Shown here: one piece after another, positions 43,542 to 52,208 of the stretch
Numbering within the stretch: the first letter of the stretch is position 1
Layout: every line of letters starts with the position of its first letter
Source: Sphingobium faniae
GTDB taxonomy: Bacteria; Pseudomonadota; Alphaproteobacteria; Sphingomonadales; Sphingomonadaceae
Length of the DNA stretch: 64,000 nucleotides
Reading direction: 5' to 3'
Assembly (NCBI GenBank): GCA_900100475.1
Contig: FMTU01000008.1
Location: forward strand, 189,774-253,773
Notes under the pieces: generated by a model
What the model was told of the DNA's origin: nothing
Seen by the model: the letters and a program-made list of their open reading frames with translations, nothing else
Database searches by the model: none
Program-made: the position numbers and the translations under genes

Positions 43542-44312
43542 ATGACCAGCCTTGATCCCCGAACCCGTTTCTCCCTTGCCGGCAAGACCGCGCTCATCAC
43601 CGGCGGCAGCCGTGGGCTGGGCCTGGAAATGGCCAGGGGCTTCGCCGCCGCGGGGGCGAACCTCATCATCGCCAGCCGCAAGCTCGAAGCCTGCGAGGAG
43701 GCCGCGCGCGCGATCGCGGCGACCGGCGCGAAGGTCATGCCGCTTGCGACGCATGTCGGCGACTGGGACAGCCTGGAGCCGCTGTCCGAGCAGGCATGGG
43801 CGGCGTTCGGCGGCATTGACGTGCTGGTCAACAATGCCGGCATGTCGCCCGTCGCGCCCAGCCTTGTCGAAACCAGCGAACGGCTGTTCGACAAGGTCAT
43901 CGGCGTGAACCTCAAAGGCCCGTTCCGCCTGTCCGCCCTGATCGGCAGCCGGATGCAGGAAGGCCGTGGCGGTTCGATCATCAACATCAGTTCGACCGGC
44001 GCCATCCGACCTCAGCCGCACAGCGCGCCCTATGCGGCGGCCAAGGCGGGACTGAACGCGATCACCATCGCCTTCGCCTTTGCCTATGGCCCCAGCGTGC
44101 GGGTCAACGGCATCATGGCGGGGCCGTTCGAAACGGACATTGCCAAAACATGGTCCGATGAGGAAAAGCAGGCCTACACGACCCGATCAGGCTCTGCGCT
44201 CCGACGTCTGGGACGGCCCGACGAGATCGTCGCCGCCGCCCTCTATTTCGCCAGCGACGCGTCCTCCTACACCAGCGGAGCGATCATGCGCGTCGATGGC
44301 GGCCTGCCCTGA
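43542..44312 (+). CDS. Short-chain dehydrogenase/reductase
   Basis: A 256-residue classical SDR. The cofactor motif is TGGSRGLGLEMA (20-31), strand 4 has NNAG, and the catalytic residues are in NISSTGA (Ser) and PYAAAKAG (Tyr and Lys). The ending is RVDGGLP. It lies between the kinase and the ACAD genes in a tight operon (9- and 13-bp gaps). It probably oxidises a hydroxyacyl-CoA or an alcohol intermediate. Confidence 0.88.
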   Translation: MTSLDPRTRFSLAGKTALITGGSRGLGLEMARGFAAAGANLIIASRKLEACEEAARAIAATGAKVMPLATHVGDWDSLEPLSEQAWAAFGGIDVLVNNAGMSPVAPSLVETSERLFDKVIGVNLKGPFRLSALIGSRMQEGRGGSIINISSTGAIRPQPHSAPYAAAKAGLNAITIAFAFAYGPSVRVNGIMAGPFETDIAKTWSDEEKQAYTTRSGSALRRLGRPDEIVAAALYFASDASSYTSGAIMRVDGGLP

Positions 44313-44325
44313 TCAAGGACGAAGC

Positions 44326-45525
44326 ATGTTTCAGGTTCCCCAGCATATCCGCCCGATCCGCGACAAGGTCCGCCGTTTCGTCGATGAAGAGGTCATTCCC
44401 CACGAACAGGAACTGGATACAGGCGAGCCGGGCGTTCGCCCGCTGGTCAGGGAATTGATGGCGAAGGCCAGGGCGCAGGGCCTCTGGGCGCTGGGCCACC
44501 CGAAGGAACTGGGCGGCGGGGGCCTTCCCTTTCTCGACTATGCCTATGTCAACGAGGTGATCGGCCGTACCCATGCCGCGCAACTGGTGCTGGGGACGGA
44601 ATCGCTCCAGACCGCGATCATGCTCCACCAGCACGCCTCACCCGCATGGAAGGAAAAGGTGCTGCGACCGCTGGTCGATGGCGATTTTTCCGTCTCCTTC
44701 GCGGCGACCGAGCCGGATGTCGCCGGCTCCGACCCGACCGGAATGCAGACGACCGGCGTCCTCGACGGCGACCAATGGGTCATCAACGGCAGGAAATGGT
44801 TCATCAGCCTGCTTGCGCACGCGCGCTATGTCGTGGTCTGGTGCCGGACCGAAGGCGATGCCGCGCCGCTGCACAAGCGCTTTTCCATGATCATCGTGCC
44901 CAAGGACGCGCCGGGCCTGAAGATCGGGCGCGACATGGACATATTGGGCCTGGGCGGCGTGCTGTCGGGTCATTATGAACTGGAGTTCGACCATGTCCGG
45001 GTGCCCGCCGCCAATCTGATCGGCCAGCGTGGCGCGGGCTTCACCATGGGACAGGACCGGCTGGGGCCGGGCCGCATCTACCATTGCATGCGCTGGCTCG
45101 GCATCGCCCAGCGCGCCTTCGACATCATGTGCGACCGGGTGAACAGGCGCATGATCAGGGGCAAGCCGCTCGCCGCCAAGGGCATGGTGCAGAAACAGGT
45201 GTTCGACAGCTTCACCGAAATCCAGCAGGCGCGCCTCATGGTGCTGGACGCAGCGGCCAAGATCGACGCCGGGTCGCAGGCCCGTGTCGAGATCAGCGCG
45301 ATCAAGGAAGTCTGCCCCAATATGGCGCATCGCGTGGTCGACCGCGCGATTCAGGTGCATGGCGCGATGGGGCTGAGCCAGGATACGCCGCTCCAGCGCA
45401 TGTACCGCGGCATCCGCGTCGGCCGCTTCGTCGACGGGCCGGACGAGGTTCATATCGAGCGCGCCGCGCGCCACATCCTCGACATCTACGCCCAGGGCGA
45501 AAGCTGGGACTTCGGCCTCAGATAA
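44326..45525 (+). CDS. Acyl-CoA dehydrogenase, ACAD10/11 type
   Basis: A 399-residue FAD enzyme. It contains VSFAATEPDVAGSDPTGM (flavin/substrate region), INGRKWFIS, and AIQVHGAMGLSQDTPLQRMYRGIR. The segment DGPDEVH (370-376) is typical of the ACAD10/11 subgroup. In the levulinate pathway the homologue LvaC eliminates phosphate from phospho-4-hydroxyacyl-CoA; ordinary 2,3-dehydrogenation is the alternative. I start it at ATG 44326, immediately before the family N-terminus. It is co-operonic with the APH-type kinase. Confidence 0.9.
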   Translation: MFQVPQHIRPIRDKVRRFVDEEVIPHEQELDTGEPGVRPLVRELMAKARAQGLWALGHPKELGGGGLPFLDYAYVNEVIGRTHAAQLVLGTESLQTAIMLHQHASPAWKEKVLRPLVDGDFSVSFAATEPDVAGSDPTGMQTTGVLDGDQWVINGRKWFISLLAHARYVVVWCRTEGDAAPLHKRFSMIIVPKDAPGLKIGRDMDILGLGGVLSGHYELEFDHVRVPAANLIGQRGAGFTMGQDRLGPGRIYHCMRWLGIAQRAFDIMCDRVNRRMIRGKPLAAKGMVQKQVFDSFTEIQQARLMVLDAAAKIDAGSQARVEISAIKEVCPNMAHRVVDRAIQVHGAMGLSQDTPLQRMYRGIRVGRFVDGPDEVHIERAARHILDIYAQGESWDFGLR

Positions 45526-45550
45526 ACTTTACGGCATCAGGAGATCTCAT

Positions 45551-47101
45551 ATGCTGCTCCCCGACATTTTTGCGGAACAGACGCCCGACCGGCCGGCCAT
45601 CATCCTGGGCGCGTCCGGCCGGACCGTCACCTGGGCCGACCTCATCGAACGAAGCAACCGGCTGGCCAATTATTTCGTTTCCATCGGCCTCAAGCCCGGC
45701 GACCACATCGCCTATATATTGGAGAACAATGAATATGTTCACCAGATCGCATGGGCAGGCCGCCGCGCGGGCCTCTATTACACGCCGATCAACTATCATC
45801 TGAAGGAAGAGGAAAGCAGCTACATCGTCCAGGATTGCGGGGCGAAACTGCTGATCGCCCAGCCCGCCACGGCGGAACTGGCGATAAAGGCGGGCAAGGA
45901 CATCGCCCGCAAGCTGATCATCGGGGACGATATCCTGCCCGGCTTCGAATCCTTTGAGGACGCCATCGCCAACGCCTCACCGGAGCGGCTGAAGGGCCTG
46001 CCTGAAGGCAACCACATGTGCTATTCCTCCGGCACGACGGGCAAGCCCAAGGGCATCAAGCGCACCATGACCGCCCGCACCTATGGCACGCCGCTCGATG
46101 CCGAGGTGAATGCGATGCACGACACGTTCGGTTTTGACGAGAACACGGTCTATCTCGTGCCCTCGCCGCTGCACTTTGCGGGCGGGATCGGCTGGACGCT
46201 GGGCGCGCTGCGTTATGGCGCAACCGTGGTCATCATGGAGAAATTCGATCCCGAGGAAGCATTGCGGCTGATCCAGACCTACAAGGTCACGCACAGCTTC
46301 TTCGTGCCGACCCACTTTGTCCGCATGCTGAAATTGTCGAAGGAGGCGCGGGAGAAATATGACGTCTCCAGCCTGAAGCTGGTCATCCACGGCGCGGCGG
46401 CGACCCCGATCGACGTCAAGGAACAGATGCTCGCCTGGTGGGGGCCGGTCATCCATGAATTCTATTCCTCGACCGAAAGCCCCGGCTTCGTGCGGATCAC
46501 GCCCGAGGAATGGGTCCATCACAAAGGGTCGGTCGGCCGGCCCGTCTGGGGCAATATCCGCATCGTCGACGAGGAAAGCAAGCAGGTCCTGCCCGCAGGA
46601 GAAGCCGGCATCATCTGCTTCGAGGGCGGGACCGACTTTGCCTATCACAACGATCCGGAAAAGACGAAAAGCGCTTATGAATTCCACGGCTGGCCGACCA
46701 ATGGCGATATCGGCTATGTCGACGGGGAAGGCTGGCTCTACCTGACCGATCGCCGCAGCCACATGATCATCTCCGGCGGCGTCAACATCTATCCGCAGGA
46801 GGCGGAAAACGTCCTGACGCTCCACCCCGCGGTCAAGGATGTGGCCGTGATCGGCGTGCCCAACAGGGAAATGGGCGAGGAAGTGAAGGCGGTGGTGATC
46901 CCGGAAAACGGCTTTGCTCCCGGTCCCGCGCTGGAAGAAGAATTGATTGCCTATGCCAGGGCGCAACTCGCCAGCTACAAATGCCCCCGCAGCGTCGATT
47001 TCGTCGAGGAACTGCCCCGTCTGGAAACCGGCAAGCTGCTCAAGCGGGAATTGCGCGATCGCTATTGGGGGGACGCCAAGGTCCGCACGGCGGCGATGTG
47101 A
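45551..47101 (+). CDS. AMP-forming acyl-CoA synthetase
   Basis: A 516-residue adenylate-forming ligase that activates a carboxylic acid to its CoA thioester. The phosphate loop is YSSGTTGKPKGIKR (158-171). Later motifs are YSSTESPG, GDIGYVDGEGWLYLTDR and the C-terminal catalytic lysine in LETGKLLKREL. CAGGAGATCTCAT precedes ATG 45551. Placed after the kinase, SDR and ACAD genes, it probably feeds the pathway's acid product into CoA-dependent degradation. Chain length or ring preference cannot be read. Confidence 0.93.
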   Translation: MLLPDIFAEQTPDRPAIILGASGRTVTWADLIERSNRLANYFVSIGLKPGDHIAYILENNEYVHQIAWAGRRAGLYYTPINYHLKEEESSYIVQDCGAKLLIAQPATAELAIKAGKDIARKLIIGDDILPGFESFEDAIANASPERLKGLPEGNHMCYSSGTTGKPKGIKRTMTARTYGTPLDAEVNAMHDTFGFDENTVYLVPSPLHFAGGIGWTLGALRYGATVVIMEKFDPEEALRLIQTYKVTHSFFVPTHFVRMLKLSKEAREKYDVSSLKLVIHGAAATPIDVKEQMLAWWGPVIHEFYSSTESPGFVRITPEEWVHHKGSVGRPVWGNIRIVDEESKQVLPAGEAGIICFEGGTDFAYHNDPEKTKSAYEFHGWPTNGDIGYVDGEGWLYLTDRRSHMIISGGVNIYPQEAENVLTLHPAVKDVAVIGVPNREMGEEVKAVVIPENGFAPGPALEEELIAYARAQLASYKCPRSVDFVEELPRLETGKLLKRELRDRYWGDAKVRTAAM

Positions 47102-47106
47102 CGGCG

Positions 47107-47814
47107 ATGTTGCCCATCGTCCTTGTCCATGGCGGAATGCACGGCGGCTGGTGCTGGAAACGCATGCGCCCGCTGCTGGCCGCCGCCGGGCATGAGGTGC
47201 ACACGCCCACGCTGACGGGCCTGGGCGACCGGTCCCATCTCGCCAGTCCGGAGATCGGACTGGACACCCATATCGAGGACATAGCGCGGTTCATCGAATG
47301 GGAGGAGATGGAACGGGTTATCCTGATCGGACACAGCTATGCCGGGATGGTGATCAGCGGAGTCGCGGACCGGATGCCCGAGCGCATCGCGCAACTCGTC
47401 TATCTCGACGCCCTCGCGCCGCGCGACGGCGAGTGCGCCGCCGACATCGTCTCGCGCGGCGTCGATTTTCAGGAACTGAGGGACAAGATGCTGCCACCGA
47501 TGGCAGGCTATGATTTCGGGCTGACAAAAACGGAGGACATCGCGTGGGTTCGGCGGCGCATCGTACCACAGAGCGCGCGCACCGTCCTGCAAAGGCTGCA
47601 TTTGCAGAACGATCCCGCCGCGATCCCGCGCAGCTTCATCGCATGCACGATGGAGGTGGCCGGGCCGGTGACGGGCCTTGCCGAGCGCGCGCAACAATTG
47701 GCCCATGATCCCGACTGGTTCCACCGAACGCTGCAGGCCGGGCATGATTGCATGATCTCGCATCCCGAAGAAACGGCGCAAGCCCTTCTTGCGGTGATCC
47801 ACCGTGATGGCTGA
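47107..47814 (+). CDS. Alpha/beta-hydrolase, methyl-esterase type
   Basis: A 235-residue hydrolase. LVHGGMHGGWCWKRM near the start and LTGLGDRSH resemble the plant methyl-esterase/hydroxynitrile-lyase-like group and its bacterial relatives. The nucleophile is Ser77 (GHSYAG) and the histidine is His213 (AGHDCMISHP). ATG 47107 is taken as start; a GTG at 47098 overlaps the previous stop and is also possible. It probably cleaves an ester or lactone in the pathway. Confidence 0.82.
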   Translation: MLPIVLVHGGMHGGWCWKRMRPLLAAAGHEVHTPTLTGLGDRSHLASPEIGLDTHIEDIARFIEWEEMERVILIGHSYAGMVISGVADRMPERIAQLVYLDALAPRDGECAADIVSRGVDFQELRDKMLPPMAGYDFGLTKTEDIAWVRRRIVPQSARTVLQRLHLQNDPAAIPRSFIACTMEVAGPVTGLAERAQQLAHDPDWFHRTLQAGHDCMISHPEETAQALLAVIHRDG

Positions 47815-47926
47815 GGCCTGCCATGGCTATCCCGCGCAACGGATCGCCATCCTCATCCTGGTGACGTTCACGGCGCTGCCCGACCGCTATCTGATCGGCC
47901 TGCTGATCGAACCGGCGCCGCCGTGA
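47807..47926 (+). pseudogene. MFS transporter N-terminal remnant
   Basis: A 39-codon frame overlapping the hydrolase end. It contains RIAILILVTFTALPDRYLIG followed by LLIEP. This has the form of the first membrane helix of MFS carriers with the DR..IG(L)L.EP signature after it, but it ends abruptly. It looks like the front end of a deleted transporter gene. Only about 30 residues support this. Confidence 0.35.
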
Positions 47927-47975
47927 CGCCATGCGCGCGCGGCTGCGGAAGGATGCGGCCTGACTGCGCCATGCA

Positions 47976-48959
47976 TCAGACAAGGATGACCCCCTTGCCG
48001 GCGATCCTGCCGTCCAGCAACGCCTGTATAGCCTCCGCCCCTCGATCCAGCGGATAGCGGGCGCCGATATGCGGCTGGATGCGGCCCTCGACATACCAGT
48101 TCTGGAGCCGGTCGAAATTGCTCGCGTCGTTATTGTCGCTGCGCCGCTGGCTTTCACCCCAGAACACCCCGACCAGCGATGCGCCCTTGAGCATAAGGCG
48201 GTTGGTTTCGATCCGGGGGATCGTCCCGCTCGCAAAGCCAAAGACCAGCAACCGTCCCTTCCACCCCAGCGACCGCACCGCTTCCTCGCCCAGCGTCCCG
48301 CCGACCGGATCGAGGATCAGGGCCGCCCCCTTGTCTTCGGTAAAAGCGGCGACGGCCGTCTTCAACGCGCCCGTGCGATAGTTGAACACCGCCTCGGCCC
48401 CGCGCGCGCGCGCATGGGCCAGCCGCTCATCATCGCCATCGACCGCCAGCACGCGCGCGCCCGCGATCGCCGCCAGTTCGACGGCGGCAAGGCCGACGCC
48501 TCCGGTCGCGCCCAATATGACCACCGCCTCCCCGGTCTGCAGCCCGCCCCGGTCGAACAGCGCATACATGGCCGCGCCATAAGCCATGGAGAGGATCGCG
48601 GCGCTATCGAAGCCGATATCGTCATGCATCCGGTTGAGCCGCCAGGCCGGCGCCACCACCTGCTCGGCAAAGGCGCCGAAGCTGGTCAGCCCGAAAACGC
48701 GATCGCCGGGCGCGAAACCGTTCACGCCCGCGCCCACCTCCAGCACGACGCCCGCAAACTCGCTGCCCGGCGCGAAGGGGAGATGCGGCCTGATCTGATA
48801 CAGCCCCTGCACCACCAGCCCGTCGGGGAAATTCAGTCCCGCCGCCCGAACCGCCACGCGAACCTCCCCTGCGTGCAACGGTGGCCTCTCGACCTCCTCC
48901 AGGACGAGATTGTCGACCGGCCCGAAAGTCTTGCACAGCAGCGTCTTCATCCGCGTCAT
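47976..48959 (-). CDS. NADPH:quinone oxidoreductase-type MDR protein
   Basis: A 327-residue medium-chain dehydrogenase/reductase without the structural zinc cysteines, as in quinone oxidoreductases and enoyl reductases. Visible are AAGLNFPDGLVVQG, GSEFAGVVLEVG and the cofactor motif ILGATGGVGLAAVELA. It starts at ATG 48959 overlapping the SDR stop by four bases (ATGA). It may reduce an enone or alpha,beta-unsaturated intermediate. Confidence 0.87.
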   Translation of the reverse strand: MTRMKTLLCKTFGPVDNLVLEEVERPPLHAGEVRVAVRAAGLNFPDGLVVQGLYQIRPHLPFAPGSEFAGVVLEVGAGVNGFAPGDRVFGLTSFGAFAEQVVAPAWRLNRMHDDIGFDSAAILSMAYGAAMYALFDRGGLQTGEAVVILGATGGVGLAAVELAAIAGARVLAVDGDDERLAHARARGAEAVFNYRTGALKTAVAAFTEDKGAALILDPVGGTLGEEAVRSLGWKGRLLVFGFASGTIPRIETNRLMLKGASLVGVFWGESQRRSDNNDASNFDRLQNWYVEGRIQPHIGARYPLDRGAEAIQALLDGRIAGKGVILV

Positions 48960-49693
48960 CCCGCCGACCGCCCGCCGTCGATGATATAGCCCTGCCCCGT
49001 AATATAGCGCGAATCGTCGGACGCGAGAAACAGGACCAGCCCCGCCACCTCATCGGGCCAGGCCAGCCGTCCGGCGGGAACGCGCGTTTCCAGCATCTCC
49101 ACGAAATCGGCGGGCTGGGCGCGCAGCATGTCAGTATAGACGGTGCCGGGGCAGACCGCATTCACGCGGATATTATCCTCGACATAATCGAGCGCCGCGG
49201 CGCGGGTAAGCTGGAGCACGCCCCCCTTGGTCGCGCAGTAGACGCCCGTCCCGGCGGTCGCGCGATAGGCGGTGATGGACGCCATGTTGATATAAGACCC
49301 GCCGCCATGGGCCAGCATCAATGGAATGCAATGCTTCATCAGCAGGAACGCGCCCTGCAGATTGACGGTCATCAGCCGCTGCCATTCCTCCAGCGGCACC
49401 TCATGCACTTTCGCGCGATGCGTGCTGATCCCGGCATTGTTGACCACAATGTCGGGAATGGCGCCGCGTTCGGCAAGTTGGGCGGGCAGGCGTTCGACCG
49501 AGGCGGGGTCCGCGAGGTTCAGCGCCAGCATCTCCGGCCCATGGCCGCTATCGCCCAAATCGGGCAGGCTGCCGCTGCTGCTGGTGCCGATCACCCTTGC
49601 CCCTTCGGCGAGGAAACGGCGGACCACCGCCGATCCTCTCCCCCCGGCCGCGCCCACAACCAGCGCCGTCCTGCCCGCAAGCTGCCCAGACAT
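48956..49693 (-). CDS. Short-chain dehydrogenase/reductase
   Basis: A 245-residue classical SDR with cofactor motif VGAAGGRGSAVV, NNAG, NMASITA and catalytic YCATKGG. It is the first gene of the minus-strand pair with the quinone oxidoreductase-like gene. The divergent promoter gap with the enoyl-CoA hydratase holds a regulon palindrome, 35 bp from this start. Confidence 0.88.
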   Translation of the reverse strand: MSGQLAGRTALVVGAAGGRGSAVVRRFLAEGARVIGTSSSGSLPDLGDSGHGPEMLALNLADPASVERLPAQLAERGAIPDIVVNNAGISTHRAKVHEVPLEEWQRLMTVNLQGAFLLMKHCIPLMLAHGGGSYINMASITAYRATAGTGVYCATKGGVLQLTRAAALDYVEDNIRVNAVCPGTVYTDMLRAQPADFVEMLETRVPAGRLAWPDEVAGLVLFLASDDSRYITGQGYIIDGGRSAG

Positions 49694-49727
49694 GCCCTTG
49701 ATCTCCTGTTGAACATCGCTATCACAA

Positions 49728-49745
49728 TTAATGTACTAACATTAT
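49728..49745. promoter_or_regulatory. Regulon palindrome 5 (TTAATG-N6-CATTAT)
   Basis: Placed between the divergent SDR (start 49693) and the enoyl-CoA hydratase (start 49759). A TTGAAC box at 49709-49714 lies 17-18 bp before its first arm on the plus strand. It is close enough to the hydratase start (14 bp) to interfere with initiation. Confidence 0.7.
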
Positions 49746-49758
49746 TCGGATCAGGGCA

Positions 49759-50517
49759 ATGGTAGAATTTGAGAGGGAAGATGCGGTGGCGATCATCACG
49801 CTCAACCGCCCGGAAGCCCGCAATGCGATCAATCGGGAACTGGAGCAGGCGCTCTACGATGTGCTGGAGCAGATCGACGCGGACGATTCGATTCGCGCCG
49901 CCGTCATCGCCGCCAACGGGCCGGTCTTCTGTTCGGGCGCGGACCTGAAGCAGGTGAACCGGAACGGCAATCCGACGGGCGAAGATCGGCTCCGGCGCGA
50001 CACCATCGTCAGCCGCGCCCATGCAAAGCCGCTGATCGCCGCCGTCGACGGCCCCGCTTATGGCGGCGGCTTCGAGATCGTGCTGAACTGCGATCTGGTC
50101 GTGGCGTCCACGACCGCCAAATTCGCTTTGTCGGAGGTGCGCTGGGGACTGCTGGCCAGCGGCGGCGGCATGTTCCGCCTGCCCCGCAAGCTGCCCGAAA
50201 ATATCGCCCGGCAGATGCTCTATACCGGCGCGCCCATCGGCGCGGAGCGGCTTCATGCGCTGGGCCTTGTCAACGAACTGACCGGACAGGGCGACGCCCG
50301 CGCCCGCGCCATCGAATTGGCAACAGCCATCGCCGCCAACGGACCGCTCGCCCTCCGCCTCACCAGCGAGATGATGGAGCGGTCGGCGCTGCTCGATGAG
50401 GCGGGCTGCTGGGCGCTCAGCCGCGAATTGGTCGCGCGCAATTTCGAATCGCACGACGCCAGGGAAGGCCCCCGCGCCTTCGCCGAAAAGCGCGCGCCGC
50501 AATGGCGAGGCGAATGA
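49759..50517 (+). CDS. Enoyl-CoA hydratase
   Basis: A 252-residue crotonase-fold enzyme that hydrates a 2-enoyl-CoA. Both catalytic glutamate positions are present: GGGFEIVLNCDLVVAS and FALSEVRWGL. The oxyanion segment FCSGADLK is also present. Its stop overlaps the CoA-transferase-family gene (ATGA). It is the first gene of a long plus-strand operon. Confidence 0.9.
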   Translation: MVEFEREDAVAIITLNRPEARNAINRELEQALYDVLEQIDADDSIRAAVIAANGPVFCSGADLKQVNRNGNPTGEDRLRRDTIVSRAHAKPLIAAVDGPAYGGGFEIVLNCDLVVASTTAKFALSEVRWGLLASGGGMFRLPRKLPENIARQMLYTGAPIGAERLHALGLVNELTGQGDARARAIELATAIAANGPLALRLTSEMMERSALLDEAGCWALSRELVARNFESHDAREGPRAFAEKRAPQWRGE

Positions 50518-51677
50518 CCATGGCGGCGAAAGGACCGCTCGCCGGCGTCCGCGTCGTCGAACTGGGCGGCGTCGGGCCAGTCCCCTTCTGCGGCATGTAT
50601 CTGGCCGACATGGGGGCGGAGGTCATTCGCATCGAACGGCCGCTGGGCGACGATCCCCTTTCGCGCAGCCGACGGCAACTCAACCTGCTGGCGCGCGGCA
50701 AGCGCAGCATCGCAATGGATTTCCGGAACGAAGCCGGGCGAGCGATCGTGCAGGATATGGTCCGCCGCTCCGACATCGTGATCGAAGGGTTCCGGCCCGG
50801 CACGCTGGAACGTCTGGGACTGGGGCCGCAGGACTGCCTCGCGATCAGTCCGGCGCTGGTCTATGGCCGGATGTCGGGGTGGGGAAATGAAGGCCCGCTC
50901 GCCCGGCTGGGCGCGCATGACATCAATTATCTGGCCCTGTCCGGCCTGTTGGGCGCCATCGGTCCGCACGACCAACCTTATCCCCCACTCAACATCGTCG
51001 GGGATTTCGGCGGCGCGCTCTATCTTGTCGCGGGGCTGCTCTGCGCCCTCACCCATGCGCGGACCCGTGGCGAAGGCCAGGTGGTCGACGCCAGCATCAT
51101 GGGCGGTTCAGTGGCGCTGATGACTCAACTCTACGCCATCCATGACGCCGGCGAATGGCGCGACCAGCGCGAATCCAACTGGATGGACGGAGGCGCGCCT
51201 TATTATCGCTGCTACGCCACCAGCGATGGCGGCTTCATGGCCGTGGGCGCCATCGAGGCCAAATTTTTCGCCGGTCTGGTCGATGGATTGGGCCTGACTG
51301 GCGAGATCGACCCCAGGCGTCAGATGGACCGCAGCTATTGGCCCGAAATCGCCGGACATTTCACCGCCACCTTCCGCACACGCACGCGGGCCGCATGGAC
51401 GAAGGTCTTCGAGGAAGTCGATGGCTGCTGCACACCCGTACTCAGCCTCGATGAAGCACGCAAACATGATCAGGCGCGGGCAAACGGCATGTATGCGACC
51501 ATTGGCGGCCGCATCGAGCCTGCGCCGCAGCCCTATTTTTCGCATACGCCCGCTCCAACGCCCCAACCCGCCACGCCCCAGGGCGGCGATGCGGCGGCAA
51601 TCCTGCGCGATCTGGGCCGATCGCTGGAAGAAGCCGAACAGCTCTACCGGGCTGGCGTCGTCGCCCGTCCGGATTGA
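50514..51677 (+). CDS. CaiB/BaiF CoA-transferase family protein, alpha-methylacyl-CoA racemase-like
   Basis: A 387-residue class III CoA-transferase-fold protein. Two motifs point to alpha-methylacyl-CoA racemase rather than a transferase: LGAHDINYLALSG with His135 and NIVGDFGGALYL with Asp164, which correspond in spacing to the His/Asp acid-base pair of the mycobacterial racemase. Such enzymes invert the 2-methyl centre so that branched acyl-CoAs can enter beta-oxidation. ATG 50514 overlaps the hydratase stop; the longer frame start at 50502 is less likely. Confidence 0.85.
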   Translation: MTMAAKGPLAGVRVVELGGVGPVPFCGMYLADMGAEVIRIERPLGDDPLSRSRRQLNLLARGKRSIAMDFRNEAGRAIVQDMVRRSDIVIEGFRPGTLERLGLGPQDCLAISPALVYGRMSGWGNEGPLARLGAHDINYLALSGLLGAIGPHDQPYPPLNIVGDFGGALYLVAGLLCALTHARTRGEGQVVDASIMGGSVALMTQLYAIHDAGEWRDQRESNWMDGGAPYYRCYATSDGGFMAVGAIEAKFFAGLVDGLGLTGEIDPRRQMDRSYWPEIAGHFTATFRTRTRAAWTKVFEEVDGCCTPVLSLDEARKHDQARANGMYATIGGRIEPAPQPYFSHTPAPTPQPATPQGGDAAAILRDLGRSLEEAEQLYRAGVVARPD

Positions 51678-51695
51678 GAAAGGAGAGACATAGTC

Positions 51696-52121
51696 ATGGC
51701 AGGATTTGCAATCGACCATTTCCATCTGTTCACGCAGGATGTGCACGCGACGGCGCGCTGGTACAGGAACATGTTCGGGATGCGCGCCACCACCCGCACC
51801 CAGTCGAACGGAAAGCCGCGCGTCGACCTCGAACTGGACGGAATCATGCTCTACGTCGCGGAACTGCCGGCCAGTTCGCCCAGAGAAGCGCGCCGCTATT
51901 TCGGCCCACTTGCCGGGCTGGAGCATCTGGGCCTCACCGTCGACGATATCGACATGGCGGTGGAGGAATTGCGGGCCAAGGGCGCGGAAATCCTGCTGGA
52001 GCCCATGGAGGTCCGGCCCGACGTGCGCATCGCCTTCGTCAAGGGGCCGGACGATGTGCGGATCGAACTGCTCCACAGGGGACCGAGCGACTTCCCCGAC
52101 CAGCCCCGCGATCTCGACTGA
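51696..52121 (+). CDS. VOC/glyoxalase-fold protein
   Basis: A 141-residue protein with two beta-alpha-beta modules of the vicinal-oxygen-chelate fold. Candidate metal ligands are in IDHFHLF (N-terminal His), LEHLGLTV (His) and VRIELLHR (Glu). Single-unit VOC proteins include methylmalonyl-CoA epimerase and ring-cleavage relatives; the first would fit the acyl-CoA context, but nothing decides it. It lies 18 bp after the racemase-like gene with AGGAGAG as its ribosome-binding site. Confidence 0.75.
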   Translation: MAGFAIDHFHLFTQDVHATARWYRNMFGMRATTRTQSNGKPRVDLELDGIMLYVAELPASSPREARRYFGPLAGLEHLGLTVDDIDMAVEELRAKGAEILLEPMEVRPDVRIAFVKGPDDVRIELLHRGPSDFPDQPRDLD

Positions 52122-52137
52122 ACAGACGAAAAACATT

Positions 52138-52178
52138 TTGACTCCGGTCGCGGGCCGGTGTTAATGGATATCCATTAA
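52138..52178 (+). promoter_or_regulatory. Promoter with regulon palindrome 6 before the amidohydrolase
   Basis: The -35 TTGACT (52138-52143), a 17-bp spacer, and the -10 position are taken by TTAATG, the first arm of the perfect palindrome TTAATGGATATCCATTAA (52161-52178). The gene starts 31 bp later. This is the best-formed copy of the operator. Confidence 0.75.
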
Positions 52179-52208
52179 TTGAACTCCATTCGAGTCTGGG
52201 AGAAGATC

